NCBI RefSeq assembly: GCF_015159745.1
Contig: NZ_JADDOJ010000006.1
Span: 1 to 64,000, forward strand
Source: Ramlibacter aquaticus
GTDB taxonomy: Bacteria > Pseudomonadota > Gammaproteobacteria > Burkholderiales > Burkholderiaceae_C
Length of the DNA stretch: 64,000 nucleotides
Direction: 5' to 3'
Part shown: positions 45,682-53,532 of the stretch, piece by piece
Layout of the letters: each line of letters opens with the position of its first letter
Position numbering within the stretch: position 1 is the stretch's first letter
Made by a program: the position numbers and the translations under genes
Notes under the pieces: generated by a model
What the model saw: the letters and a program-made list of their open reading frames with translations, nothing else
What the model was told of the DNA's origin: nothing
Database searches by the model: none

Positions 45682-46782
45682 TCAGGCCGGGTGCTGGCGC
45701 CGCCAGCGCCAGTGCGCGGCCGCCAGCGTGAGCGCGAACAGCGCGAGCGCCGCCGCGTTGGCCAACGCCCCCTGGCTGCGCGCCGCCGCCGAGCCCAGCG
45801 GGCCGGCCAGCCGCCAGGCCAGCCCCGCGTGCAGCAGCCCCCAGGGCAGGTAGAAGCCGGGCCCGAAGGCCACCTTCAGCCGCGCCACCGCGGGCAGGAT
45901 CACCGGCGCGTGGGCCAGCACCATGCTCACCAGGAAGCCCAGGCCCAGCGCATGCAGGGCCGCGTCGCGCCAGGCCAGGCTGCCCGCGCTCCACAAGGCC
46001 CAGGCGGTGCCGCCCACCGCCAGCCAGGCGTAGCCGGCCAGCAGGCACAGCGCCATGTAGCGCGGCAGGCCCGCGGCGCGCACGGTGCGCCGGGCGACGT
46101 CGTGGCGCAGCAGCCAGCCGGCCAGCGCCACCAGGGCGGCCCCGAAGGCGATGCCGGCGCGCCCGTCCACCAGCGTGCCGCCGGCCCCTGCGAGCAGCAC
46201 CGCCACCAGCGCGGCCAGCGCGCCCAGGGCGCCGGCGCGGCGGCGCGTGAGCCGGGTCATCTCCAGGCGTTCCGCGGTCACCGTGAGCACCAGGAAGCTG
46301 AACCAGAAGGCGAGCGCGGCGGTGTCGCCGGGCTGCAGGGCCTGCACCAGGTTGCCGGCCAGCCAGGCGAGCGCGCCCACGCCGAGCAGCGCGATGTGCG
46401 GCACCCGCTCGCGCGCCAGCAGGCCGGCATGCACGGCCACGCAGGCGCAGCTGCCCAGCACCAGCAGCAGGGCGCCGCCCCAGGCCCAGCCCGCCGCCAG
46501 CGCGAGGCCCCCGGCGAGGGCCGCGGCCGGCACCGCCCAGGCCAGCGGCCGGCGCAGGGCCACGGCCCGTTCCAGCCCGATCACGGCGCCGAAGAACACG
46601 CTGGCCATCAGCATGCCGTGCGAGACAGCGGCCCGCGCCGCGAGCCCACCCTGCGCCAGCCCGACCCCCGCGCGCAGCAGCCCGCCGAACACGCCGAGCA
46701 CCAGCAGCAGCGGGACTGCGGCCGCCAGCAGCACGCCGGCGGCGGGGCGCCGCGGACGGGCCGCACGCAGGGGCGGACTCAC
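45682..46782 (-). CDS. NnrS-like heme/copper-type membrane protein
   Basis: 366 residues from a GTG start (46780-46782) that overlaps the stop of the MIP18 gene as GTGA. About 12 hydrophobic segments. The AVSHGMLMASVFFGAVIGLERAVAL region and LHALGLGFLVSMVLAHAPVILPAVARLKVAF carry the conserved histidines and pattern of the NnrS family, linked to nitric oxide and denitrification stress. A longer version from 46830 would overlap the upstream gene by about 50 bp and is less likely. Co-transcription with a MIP18-type Fe-S factor behind an FNR-type box fits an anaerobic/NO response. Confidence 0.8.
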   Translation of the reverse strand: MSPPLRAARPRRPAAGVLLAAAVPLLLVLGVFGGLLRAGVGLAQGGLAARAAVSHGMLMASVFFGAVIGLERAVALRRPLAWAVPAAALAGGLALAAGWAWGGALLLVLGSCACVAVHAGLLARERVPHIALLGVGALAWLAGNLVQALQPGDTAALAFWFSFLVLTVTAERLEMTRLTRRRAGALGALAALVAVLLAGAGGTLVDGRAGIAFGAALVALAGWLLRHDVARRTVRAAGLPRYMALCLLAGYAWLAVGGTAWALWSAGSLAWRDAALHALGLGFLVSMVLAHAPVILPAVARLKVAFGPGFYLPWGLLHAGLAWRLAGPLGSAAARSQGALANAAALALFALTLAAAHWRWRRQHPA

Positions 46783-47111
46783 CAGCCCATGAAGGCCTTG
46801 GCCCGCGTGCTCATGCGATCGGGCGTCCATGCCGGCTCCCAGACTCGTTCCACATGGATGCGCCAGCCCGCGGGCAACCGCGTGTCCAGGGCGTCCTCGA
46901 TGTCACCGACGATGACGTCGCTCGCCGGACAGGCGGCCGAGGTCATGGTGACCTCCACGTCGACGCGGTCGTGCGCGCAGCGCACCCCGACAACCAGCCC
47001 CACGTCGACGATGTTCAGCGCCACCTCGGGATCGACCACGCTGCGCAGGGCCGCGTCCACGGGCTCGCGCAGGGCCTCGGGGCCTTCGAAGGGGTAGCGT
47101 TCGGTGTCCAC
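46779..47111 (-). CDS. MIP18/SufT-like metal-sulfur cluster assembly factor
   Basis: 110 residues from GTG 47109-47111. It matches the MIP18 (DUF59) fold: LREPVDAALRSVVDPEVALNIVDVGLVVGV, then VEVTMTSAACPASDVIVGDIEDAL with the conserved cysteine region, and WEPAWTPDRMSTRAKAFMGW at the end. Such proteins (SufT, PaaD-like) assist maturation of Fe-S proteins. The weak start and the FNR-type site upstream suggest conditional expression. Its stop overlaps the start of the NnrS-like gene by 4 bp, so the two work together. Confidence 0.88.
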   Translation of the reverse strand: MDTERYPFEGPEALREPVDAALRSVVDPEVALNIVDVGLVVGVRCAHDRVDVEVTMTSAACPASDVIVGDIEDALDTRLPAGWRIHVERVWEPAWTPDRMSTRAKAFMGW

Positions 47112-47167
47112 GGCTTGAAGATGCAGATGATCTGCTTCTTATCATCCGTGTGCGCGCGGGGCGGGGC

Positions 47168-47181
47168 TTGATGCACATCAA
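47168..47181 (-). promoter_or_regulatory. FNR/ANR/DNR-type box
   Basis: TTGAT-GCAC-ATCAA is a perfect match to the FNR-family consensus TTGAT-N4-ATCAA. On the minus strand a -10-like GATGAT/TGATAA (47139-47146) is centred about 31 bp further on, so the box would sit at about -41.5, the class II activator position, for the MIP18-nnrS operon. Confidence 0.88.
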
Positions 47182-47257
47182 GCCCGGGCACCGCATGCCG
47201 GGGGATCGCCCGCCGCAGCAGCCCGGAGGCTTCGCCCGGGGCCGCTCCGCGCGGGCC

Positions 47258-48109
47258 TCAGTTCACCAGGCCGCCGAAAGTGGTGCGGATGCGCTCGTTC
47301 AGCAGGGGCACCACGTTCTTCAGGCCCTGCACGCCGTCGGTCATCAGCATGTCGCGGTACGGCCAGAGCAGGTCGCCCACGATCAGCAGCACCACCACCC
47401 AGACCAGGCGGCGAAGCCAGGGCCAGGACCGGTTCTGCTGCGGCAGTTCCACCGGCCGGGGCGTGGCCACGGGCTTGCCCGGGGTGTCCACCGTCACCTT
47501 CCAGACCACGATGGGCTCGGCGATGTTCTTGAAGGTCTGCGGGCCCATGCGCTCGGCCTTCATCTGCACCTTGCCCCGCACCGTGTCGTACACGATCTGG
47601 CTGATGGCGACCCCGCCATGCGGCGCCTTGGGTTCCAGGCGGGCGGCGATGTTCACGCCGTCGCCAGCCATGTGGCCGCCGATCACGCGGTAGACGTCGC
47701 CGATGTGGATGCCGATGCGGTGCTGCAGCCCCTTGCCGTTGGGCAGCTTGCCGTTGCGCTCGGCGAACTCGGTCTGCATCTCGAGGGCGAACTTCATGGC
47801 CGCGACGGCGCCGTCGAAGCTCAGCATCATGCCGTCGCCCATGGTGTTGAGCACCTCGCCGCCATGCTTGGCGCACAACTCGCGCATGCGCGTGAAGTCG
47901 GCATGCACGGCGGCAATGGTGGCTTCCTCGTTCTCGCCCATGCGCTTGGAGTAGCCCACCACGTCGGTGAAGACCATGGCCGCCAGGCGTGCACGTTCGC
48001 CCGCCTCGGGCGTGCCGGAGGTCACCACGCCGAAGACCGAGGAGCCGAAATCGCTCGCCGGCGCGTCCGTGGTCGGCGAGTCCTCCGGCGGCTGCAGTTC
48101 CTGGTTCAT
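47258..48109 (-). CDS. Class III adenylate/guanylate cyclase with C-terminal membrane anchor
   Basis: 283 residues. The cyclase domain is at about 40-205: metal-binding Asp49 in MVFTDVVGYSKRM and Asp92 in NTMGDGMMLSFDG, then GIHIGDVYRVIGGHMAGDGVNIAARLE with the conserved Asn and Arg of the transition-state site. A 20-residue hydrophobic helix (LRRLVWVVVLLIVGDLLW) near 235 anchors it by the C-terminus, unlike the usual N-terminal sensor domains. Residues 1-35 are acidic and unstructured. Likely makes cAMP; no CRP-type receptor is in the window. Start at ATG 48107-48109. Confidence 0.9.
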   Translation of the reverse strand: MNQELQPPEDSPTTDAPASDFGSSVFGVVTSGTPEAGERARLAAMVFTDVVGYSKRMGENEEATIAAVHADFTRMRELCAKHGGEVLNTMGDGMMLSFDGAVAAMKFALEMQTEFAERNGKLPNGKGLQHRIGIHIGDVYRVIGGHMAGDGVNIAARLEPKAPHGGVAISQIVYDTVRGKVQMKAERMGPQTFKNIAEPIVVWKVTVDTPGKPVATPRPVELPQQNRSWPWLRRLVWVVVLLIVGDLLWPYRDMLMTDGVQGLKNVVPLLNERIRTTFGGLVN

Positions 48110-48350
48110 GGACGTTCTCCGGTCAAGCGTCTTCGATTCCTGCCCCGCATCCCGGTTGACGGGAAGCACACCATCATCTGTCACTCCTCGCGCCCGCGCG
48201 GGGCCCAACCTGCCGCAAATTGTTAATTGGAGTTACGAATTCTTGCGGCCCGTGGACGGTACCCGGCCGCCCGCCCCCTTGTCAATAATTGCGCAGCGGC
48301 GAGAACAAGTTCACGGGATGCCGCCAAAAGGCGCTTGACAAACCGGTTTT
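48110..48350. promoter_or_regulatory. Intergenic region upstream of the cyclase
   Basis: 241 bp. It contains an inverted repeat, GCCGCAA (48212-48218) and TTGCGGC (48243-48249), enclosing an AT-rich 24-bp centre that is unusual for this genome. On the minus strand this lies about 100-140 bp before the cyclase ATG and just after the lysR stop, so it could be an operator or part of a terminator for lysR. No gene is supported. Confidence 0.4.
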
Positions 48351-49265
48351 CTAGCGGGCAGCCGCAGCCACCGGGCCCAGGACGTCCGCGGCGGGCCGGC
48401 GCAGCAGGCTGCGCAGCAGGGCCGGCTCGAACTGGCGTTGCACCGTGATGGCGTAGAAGTGTTCGTGCAGGTCGGGCACCACCGCGTGCTCCACCAGCTT
48501 GCCCGCGCGCAGTTCGTCCTGCACGACCACGGTGGGCAGCACGGCCAGGCATTCGGCGTCGCGCGCGAGCAGGCGCAGCATGGCCATGTCGTCGGCCTCG
48601 GCCCGCAGCCGGTAGCGCACGCCCCATTGCTCGCACAGCAGGTCGAAGGCGGCCCGCATGTCGCTGTCGCGGCCGGGCAGGACCAGGGGCGTCTCGGCCA
48701 GCGCCTGCGGGAAGCGAAAGGCGGTGCGCTGCCGCCGCGGCTTGCCCACCACGCTGACCGGCTGGCGCGCCAGCAGCCGGCAGCGCCAGGGGTCGTCCGC
48801 CCCCGGCACCACGCGGCGGTTGGACAGCACCAGGTCCAGCAGGTGCAGGCGCAGGCGCGGCAGCAGTTCGCCCAGGCCGCCGGACTGCAGCACCAGGGTG
48901 ACGTCGTCGCGGCCCAGGAGCGGCCGCAGGAAGTTCTCCTGGAAGTTGCGCGAGAGCGTGGCCACGGCGCCCACCCGCAGCACCTCCGTCTCCTGGCGTT
49001 CGCCCCCGGCCAGCACCGCCAGCATCTCGTTGCCGGTGGCGAAGATGGTCTCGGCGTAGCCCAGCGCCAGCCGGCCGGCCTCGGTGAGTTCCAGGCTGCG
49101 GCCGCGCCGCTCGAACAGGGGCTGGCCCAGTTCCTCCTCGAGCTGCTTGATCTGGCTGGACAGCGCCGACTGGGAGACGTGCAGCCGCGCCGCGGCCCGC
49201 GTGAGGTGCCCCTCGCGCGCCACCGCCCAGAAATAGTGCAGGTGATGGAAGTTGAGGCGGGCCAT
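48351..49265 (-). CDS. LysR family transcriptional regulator, probable regulator of dabBA
   Basis: 304 residues. N-terminal winged helix-turn-helix (NFHHLHYFWAVAREGHLTRAAARLHVSQSALSSQIKQLEEELG) and a C-terminal substrate-binding domain from about 90. Divergent from dabB with an 83-bp intergenic region, the classic LTTR-target layout; LysR-type regulators next to DAB operons have been described in autotrophs. Its start, MARLNFHHLHYF, resembles the NhaR-like subgroup. Effector unknown, possibly a signal of low inorganic carbon. Confidence 0.9.
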   Translation of the reverse strand: MARLNFHHLHYFWAVAREGHLTRAAARLHVSQSALSSQIKQLEEELGQPLFERRGRSLELTEAGRLALGYAETIFATGNEMLAVLAGGERQETEVLRVGAVATLSRNFQENFLRPLLGRDDVTLVLQSGGLGELLPRLRLHLLDLVLSNRRVVPGADDPWRCRLLARQPVSVVGKPRRQRTAFRFPQALAETPLVLPGRDSDMRAAFDLLCEQWGVRYRLRAEADDMAMLRLLARDAECLAVLPTVVVQDELRAGKLVEHAVVPDLHEHFYAITVQRQFEPALLRSLLRRPAADVLGPVAAAAR

Positions 49266-49296
49266 GGCGTGTCGGTTCTGTTTTAGCGAACGTTTC

Positions 49297-49322
49297 CTTA
49301 AGAACAATGAATTTTACTTAAG
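49297..49322. promoter_or_regulatory. Probable LysR binding region (CTTAAG repeats)
   Basis: Two CTTAAG palindromes (49297-49302 and 49317-49322) are spaced exactly 20 bp apart, two helical turns, inside an AT-rich island between lysR and dabB. The stretch TTC-N12-GAA (49294-49311) overlaps the first. The position suits a LysR regulator that represses itself and activates dabBA. Confidence 0.5.
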
Positions 49323-49348
49323 AGCCGTGTTTGCGCACAGTACGGCCC

Positions 49349-50899
49349 ATGGATTTGACTGCCCTCTTTCCCCTGCCTGCGCTCGCGCCGGCCACGTCCC
49401 AGGCGGCCGCGGCGGCGCTGGCCGCGGCCGCCCTCGCCCCGATCGCCATGGGCCTGGCCGCCCTGGCCTGCGGCCACCACCGCCCTGCGGCCTCGTGCTG
49501 GGCGCTGCTGCGCGCCGCCTCCACGCTCGCGCTGGCCGCCGCCGCCACCACGCTCGCCCTCGTGATCGGCACCGGCCCCGCGCGGCAGCCCTGGCTGCGC
49601 GCGGACCTGCCCGGCGCCCTGGTGCTGCTGCTGGTGGCCTTCATCGGCTGGGTGATCGTTCGCTACTCGGCCACGGCCCTGCAGGGCGAGCCCCGGCAGC
49701 CGCACTACGCGCGCTGGCTGGGTGCCACCGTGGCGGGCGCGACCACGGTGCTGGTCACCAACCACCTCGCCCTGCTGGCGCTGGCCTGGTGGTTCACCAG
49801 TTTCTCGCTGCACCGGCTGCTGCGCTTCTACGCCGAACGGCCGGCGGCACGCATCGCCGCGCACAAGAAGTTCCTGATGGCGCGCGCCGCCGACACCTGC
49901 CTGGCGCTGGCCTGCGTGCTGCTGGCCGTGCAGGCCGGCACCCTGCAGATCGATGCGCTGGGGGCCTGGGCCGGGCAACAGGCCCGGCTGCCCGCGGCGG
50001 TGCAGGCGGCCCTGCTGCTGGTGGCCCTGGCCGCGGCGCTCAAGTGCGCGCAGCTGCCCTTCCACGGCTGGCTGATCCAGGTGATGGAGGCCCCCACGCC
50101 GGTCTCGGCCCTGCTGCATGCGGGCGTGGTCAACCTGGGCGGCTTCGTGCTGCTGCGGCTGGCGCCGCTGGTGGAGCACTCGCTGCCCGCGCAGGCGCTG
50201 CTGGTCTGCGCCGGCACCGCCAGCGCCGTGCTCGCCGCGCTGGTGATGACCACGCGCATCAGCGTCAAGGTGGCGCTCGCCTGGTCCACCTGCGCGCAGA
50301 TGGGCTTCATGCTGCTGCAGTGCGGCCTGGGCCTGTGGGAGATGGCGCTGCTGCACCTGGTGGCGCACTCGCTGTACAAGGCGCACGCCTTCCTGACCGC
50401 CGGCGAGACGGTGCAGCAGGCGCGCATCGCGCGCCTGCTGCCGCGGCCCACGCCGGCGCCCGCATCGCTGGTGCTGGCCACCGCGGGCGGGCTGGCGCTG
50501 GTGGTGCTGGCCGCGACGGCCTGGGGTGTGCTGCCCCACGCGCAGCCCGCGCTGCTGGTGATGGCGGGCATCGTGGCCTTCGCGCTGGCGCCCCTGCTCG
50601 CCGGCGACGGCGCCTTCGCGCCGCTGCGCGCCTGGGCGCTGGCCATGGGCGTCGCGGCCCTGTACTTCGGCCTGCATGCCGCCTCCGCGCGCTGGCTGGT
50701 GCCGGGCACGGGCTTCAGTTCCACGCTGTGGTGGATCCCCGCGCTCGGCTTCCTGGGCCTGGCCGGCGTGCAGGCCGCGCTGGCCCAGCCGCGCCAGGCG
50801 CTCGCGCGCAGGCTGCATCCCGGCTTCTACGGCGGGCTGTTCCTGGACGAAGCCCTGGCGCGCCTGCTGTTCCGCCTTTCGCCGCCCCCCAGCCACTGA
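49349..50899 (+). CDS. dabB: DabB: NADH-quinone oxidoreductase subunit 5-like, cation-coupling subunit of the DAB inorganic carbon pump
   Basis: 516 residues, about 14 hydrophobic segments. The MrpA/NuoL-like core is visible: ALKCAQLPFHGWLIQVMEAPTPVSALLHAGVVNLGGFVLLRL (the Lys/His proton-channel region) and STCAQMGFMLLQCGLGLWEMALLHLVAHSLYKAHAFLTAG. DabB couples ion flow to DabA for energy-dependent conversion of CO2 to bicarbonate. No other complex I genes are adjacent, supporting the DabB assignment. ATG 49349 chosen; a TTG six codons upstream is also open. It is followed by dabA after 18 bp. Confidence 0.94.
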   Translation: MDLTALFPLPALAPATSQAAAAALAAAALAPIAMGLAALACGHHRPAASCWALLRAASTLALAAAATTLALVIGTGPARQPWLRADLPGALVLLLVAFIGWVIVRYSATALQGEPRQPHYARWLGATVAGATTVLVTNHLALLALAWWFTSFSLHRLLRFYAERPAARIAAHKKFLMARAADTCLALACVLLAVQAGTLQIDALGAWAGQQARLPAAVQAALLLVALAAALKCAQLPFHGWLIQVMEAPTPVSALLHAGVVNLGGFVLLRLAPLVEHSLPAQALLVCAGTASAVLAALVMTTRISVKVALAWSTCAQMGFMLLQCGLGLWEMALLHLVAHSLYKAHAFLTAGETVQQARIARLLPRPTPAPASLVLATAGGLALVVLAATAWGVLPHAQPALLVMAGIVAFALAPLLAGDGAFAPLRAWALAMGVAALYFGLHAASARWLVPGTGFSSTLWWIPALGFLGLAGVQAALAQPRQALARRLHPGFYGGLFLDEALARLLFRLSPPPSH

Positions 50900-50917
50900 A
50901 CCCGGAGACACGTCGCC

Positions 50918-53467
50918 ATGCACCTTCACGAATCCGACCGGGTCGCGCGCACCGCGGCCATCGCCGACGCCGTCGAGACCGCCTGCGCCTGCATCGCCCC
51001 CACCTGGCCGCTGGACCAGATGATCGCCGTCAACCCCTGGTGGGGCTGGGTGGACCGCCCCATGGCGGAAGCCGGCGCCTGGCTGGGCACGCTGACCGGG
51101 ACGCGGCTGGCCATCCCGCTGGCACAGGTGCGCGAGGCCTGGAAGACCGGCGGCCTGCGCAGGGACGACCTGGAGGCCGCCTGCAGGCTCGCGGGCGGCG
51201 AGGATGCGTCAGCGCCCGCCCGGGCCGCCGACCGGCTCGCGGCCAGGCTGCAGTCGGCCGACAGCGGCGAGGCGCCCACGCGCCTGCCGCTGCTGGCCGA
51301 CCTCGCGCCGCGCGGGCCGGTGCATGACGCCCAGCCGGCGCGCGAGGCTGCGCTGCACCAGGCGAGCCAGCATTGCGCGGCCTTCTTCGACGAAGCGCAG
51401 GGCAGCTGGCACCCGGCACGCGAGCAGGGCCTGTGGGTCAGCTGGAAGCAGGCCCTGGCGCAGGACCGCGGCATCCACTGGCAGCGCGGCCGCGGCTGGC
51501 TGCACGACACCCTGGCGGCCTGGCCCGCCAGCCCGCTGGAGGCGATCGAACTCGGGCTCGCGCAGCTGCCGCTGCCGCCCACGGCCGCGCCGGCCTACCT
51601 GAGCGCGCTGCTTCTGGACGTGGGCGGATGGGCCGCCTGGTGCGCCGGGCGCCGCTGGCAGGCCCGCCTGGCCCAGGGCGAGGACGGCACCCTGGTGGAG
51701 CTGCTCGCGATCCGGCTCGCCTGGGACGTGCTGCTGGCGCAGGACCAGGACGTCCTGGCCGCGCAGGCCGGCTGGGCGGCGGCCTGGGCCGGGCATGAGA
51801 CTGCGGTGCGGGCCCTGGCGCGCCGCCAGCACGACGACTGGCTGCTGCAGCTGGCGATGGACCTGGCCTACCAGCGCCCGCTGGCGCGGCAGCTGGCGGG
51901 GCGCGGAACCGGCAACACGGGCGCGCCAGCGGCCGCGAAGGCCGATGGGACACCGGACGGGGCCCTCGCGCCCACGGCCCAGGCCGTGTTCTGCATCGAC
52001 GTGCGCTCCGAGGTGTTCCGCCGCGCGCTGGAACAGGTGGCGCCGCAGGTGCACACGCGGGGCTTCGCCGGCTTCTTCGGCCTGCCCATCGCCTACGCGC
52101 CGGCCGGCACCGAGGCCCGCCAGCCGCAGCTGCCCGGCCTGCTGGCACCCGCCCTGGTGGCCAGCGAGGACGGTGCGGCCCTGGGCCAGCAGCTGCTGCA
52201 GCGCCGGCGCGAAGCCCTGCGCTGGCGCACCCTGCGGGACCGCTGGCGCACGGCGCCCGGCTCCGGTTTCAGCTTCGTGGAAACCTGCGGCCTGCCCTAC
52301 GCGGCCAAGCTGCTGCGGCGCTCGCTGCCTGGCACGGCCGGCGCCGCCCGGGTCGAGACCGTCGGCCTGGCGGGTGCGGACGCGAGCGCGACGCCCCGCC
52401 TGCCGGAAGCGTTCAGCGCCAGCGAGGCCGGCGCGGAGCTCGCGGCCGGCATCCTGCGCGCCATGGGCCTCACCGCCGGGTTCGCGCCCCTGGTGCTGAT
52501 CGCGGGGCACGGCAGCCAGAGCGCCAACAATCCGCAGGCGGCCGGGCTGGACTGCGGCGCCTGCGGCGGCCAGACCGGCGAGGTGAACGCCCGCGTGCTG
52601 GCCAGCCTGCTGAACGACCGGGCGGTGCGCACCGGGCTCGCGGCGCGCGGCATCGCCATCCCCGACACCACGCACTTCCTGCCCGCCCTGCACAACACGA
52701 CCACCGACGAGGTGCAGGTGTTCGACCAGCACTGGGTGCCGGCGCATGCCCGCGACGCGATGGACGGCCTGTGCGCCCAGCTCGCCGCCGCGGGCGAGCG
52801 GGCGCGGGCGGAGCGGGCGCCCGCGCTGGGGGCCGCTGCGCAGCCCGCAGCGGGGCTGACCCGCTGGCTGCGCCAGCGCGCGAGCGACTGGTCGCAGACC
52901 CGCCCGGAGTGGGGCCTGGCCAACAACGCGTCCTTCATCGTCGCGCCGCGCGAGCGCACCCGCGGCCTGCCGCTGCACGGCCGCGCCTTCCTGCACGACT
53001 ACGACTGGCGCAGCGACAGCGACCTGTCGGTGCTCACACTCATCATGACGGCGCCGCTGGTGGTCACGCACTGGATCAACATGCAGTACCACGCCTCCAC
53101 GGTGGACAACGCGCGCTGGGGCAGCGGCAACAAGCTGCTGCACAACGTGGTGGGCGGGCGCATCGGCGTCTTCGAGGGCAACGGCGGCGACCTGCGCATC
53201 GGCCTGGCCCGGCAGTCGCTGCACGACGGCACGCGCTGGATGCACACGCCCCTGCGCCTGTCGGCCTTCATCGAGGCCCCCACCGACGCGATGGACACGG
53301 TGCTGCGGCAGCACCCCGAGGTCAGGCGCCTGGTGGCGGGCGGCTGGCTGCACCTGCTGTGCATCCCGCCCGGCGGCGGCGAGGTGCTGCGCTGGACGCG
53401 GGCGGGCTGGCAGCCCTGCGAGGGCGACCCCTTGCACGAGCGGGCCGCGGACGCGCTGGCGGCCTGA
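50918..53467 (+). CDS. dabA: DabA (DUF2309/UPF0753), zinc-dependent subunit of the DAB inorganic carbon pump
   Basis: 849 residues. The carbonic anhydrase-like zinc site is intact: Cys359 and Asp361 in VFCIDVRSE, His531 in IAGHGSQSANNP and Cys546 in GLDCGACGGQTGE, in the order and spacing of the four essential residues known from Halothiobacillus DabA. Other family blocks are PLDQMIAVNPWWGW near the N-terminus, GFAGFFGLPI, and THWINMQYHASTVDNARWGSGNKLLHNVVGGRIGVFEGNGGDLRIGLARQS near the C-terminus. The protein has no membrane helices and binds DabB at the inner membrane. Together they trap CO2 as cytosolic bicarbonate. Confidence 0.96.
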   Translation: MHLHESDRVARTAAIADAVETACACIAPTWPLDQMIAVNPWWGWVDRPMAEAGAWLGTLTGTRLAIPLAQVREAWKTGGLRRDDLEAACRLAGGEDASAPARAADRLAARLQSADSGEAPTRLPLLADLAPRGPVHDAQPAREAALHQASQHCAAFFDEAQGSWHPAREQGLWVSWKQALAQDRGIHWQRGRGWLHDTLAAWPASPLEAIELGLAQLPLPPTAAPAYLSALLLDVGGWAAWCAGRRWQARLAQGEDGTLVELLAIRLAWDVLLAQDQDVLAAQAGWAAAWAGHETAVRALARRQHDDWLLQLAMDLAYQRPLARQLAGRGTGNTGAPAAAKADGTPDGALAPTAQAVFCIDVRSEVFRRALEQVAPQVHTRGFAGFFGLPIAYAPAGTEARQPQLPGLLAPALVASEDGAALGQQLLQRRREALRWRTLRDRWRTAPGSGFSFVETCGLPYAAKLLRRSLPGTAGAARVETVGLAGADASATPRLPEAFSASEAGAELAAGILRAMGLTAGFAPLVLIAGHGSQSANNPQAAGLDCGACGGQTGEVNARVLASLLNDRAVRTGLAARGIAIPDTTHFLPALHNTTTDEVQVFDQHWVPAHARDAMDGLCAQLAAAGERARAERAPALGAAAQPAAGLTRWLRQRASDWSQTRPEWGLANNASFIVAPRERTRGLPLHGRAFLHDYDWRSDSDLSVLTLIMTAPLVVTHWINMQYHASTVDNARWGSGNKLLHNVVGGRIGVFEGNGGDLRIGLARQSLHDGTRWMHTPLRLSAFIEAPTDAMDTVLRQHPEVRRLVAGGWLHLLCIPPGGGEVLRWTRAGWQPCEGDPLHERAADALAA

Positions 53468-53532
53468 CAAGCACCCCCTGCGCGACGGCACCGGGGCCTG
53501 CCAGCCCCGCGTGCCCCGAGGGCCTGGAGGGT

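Noticed and set aside
48335-48340. TTGACA promoter-like hexamer on the plus strand
   Set aside because: No -10 at suitable spacing and it would only drive transcription antisense to lysR.
53492-53509. CGGGGC/GCCCCG hairpin between dabA and the M20 gene
   Set aside because: Only a 6-bp stem without a T tract; too weak to call as a terminator in such GC-rich DNA.
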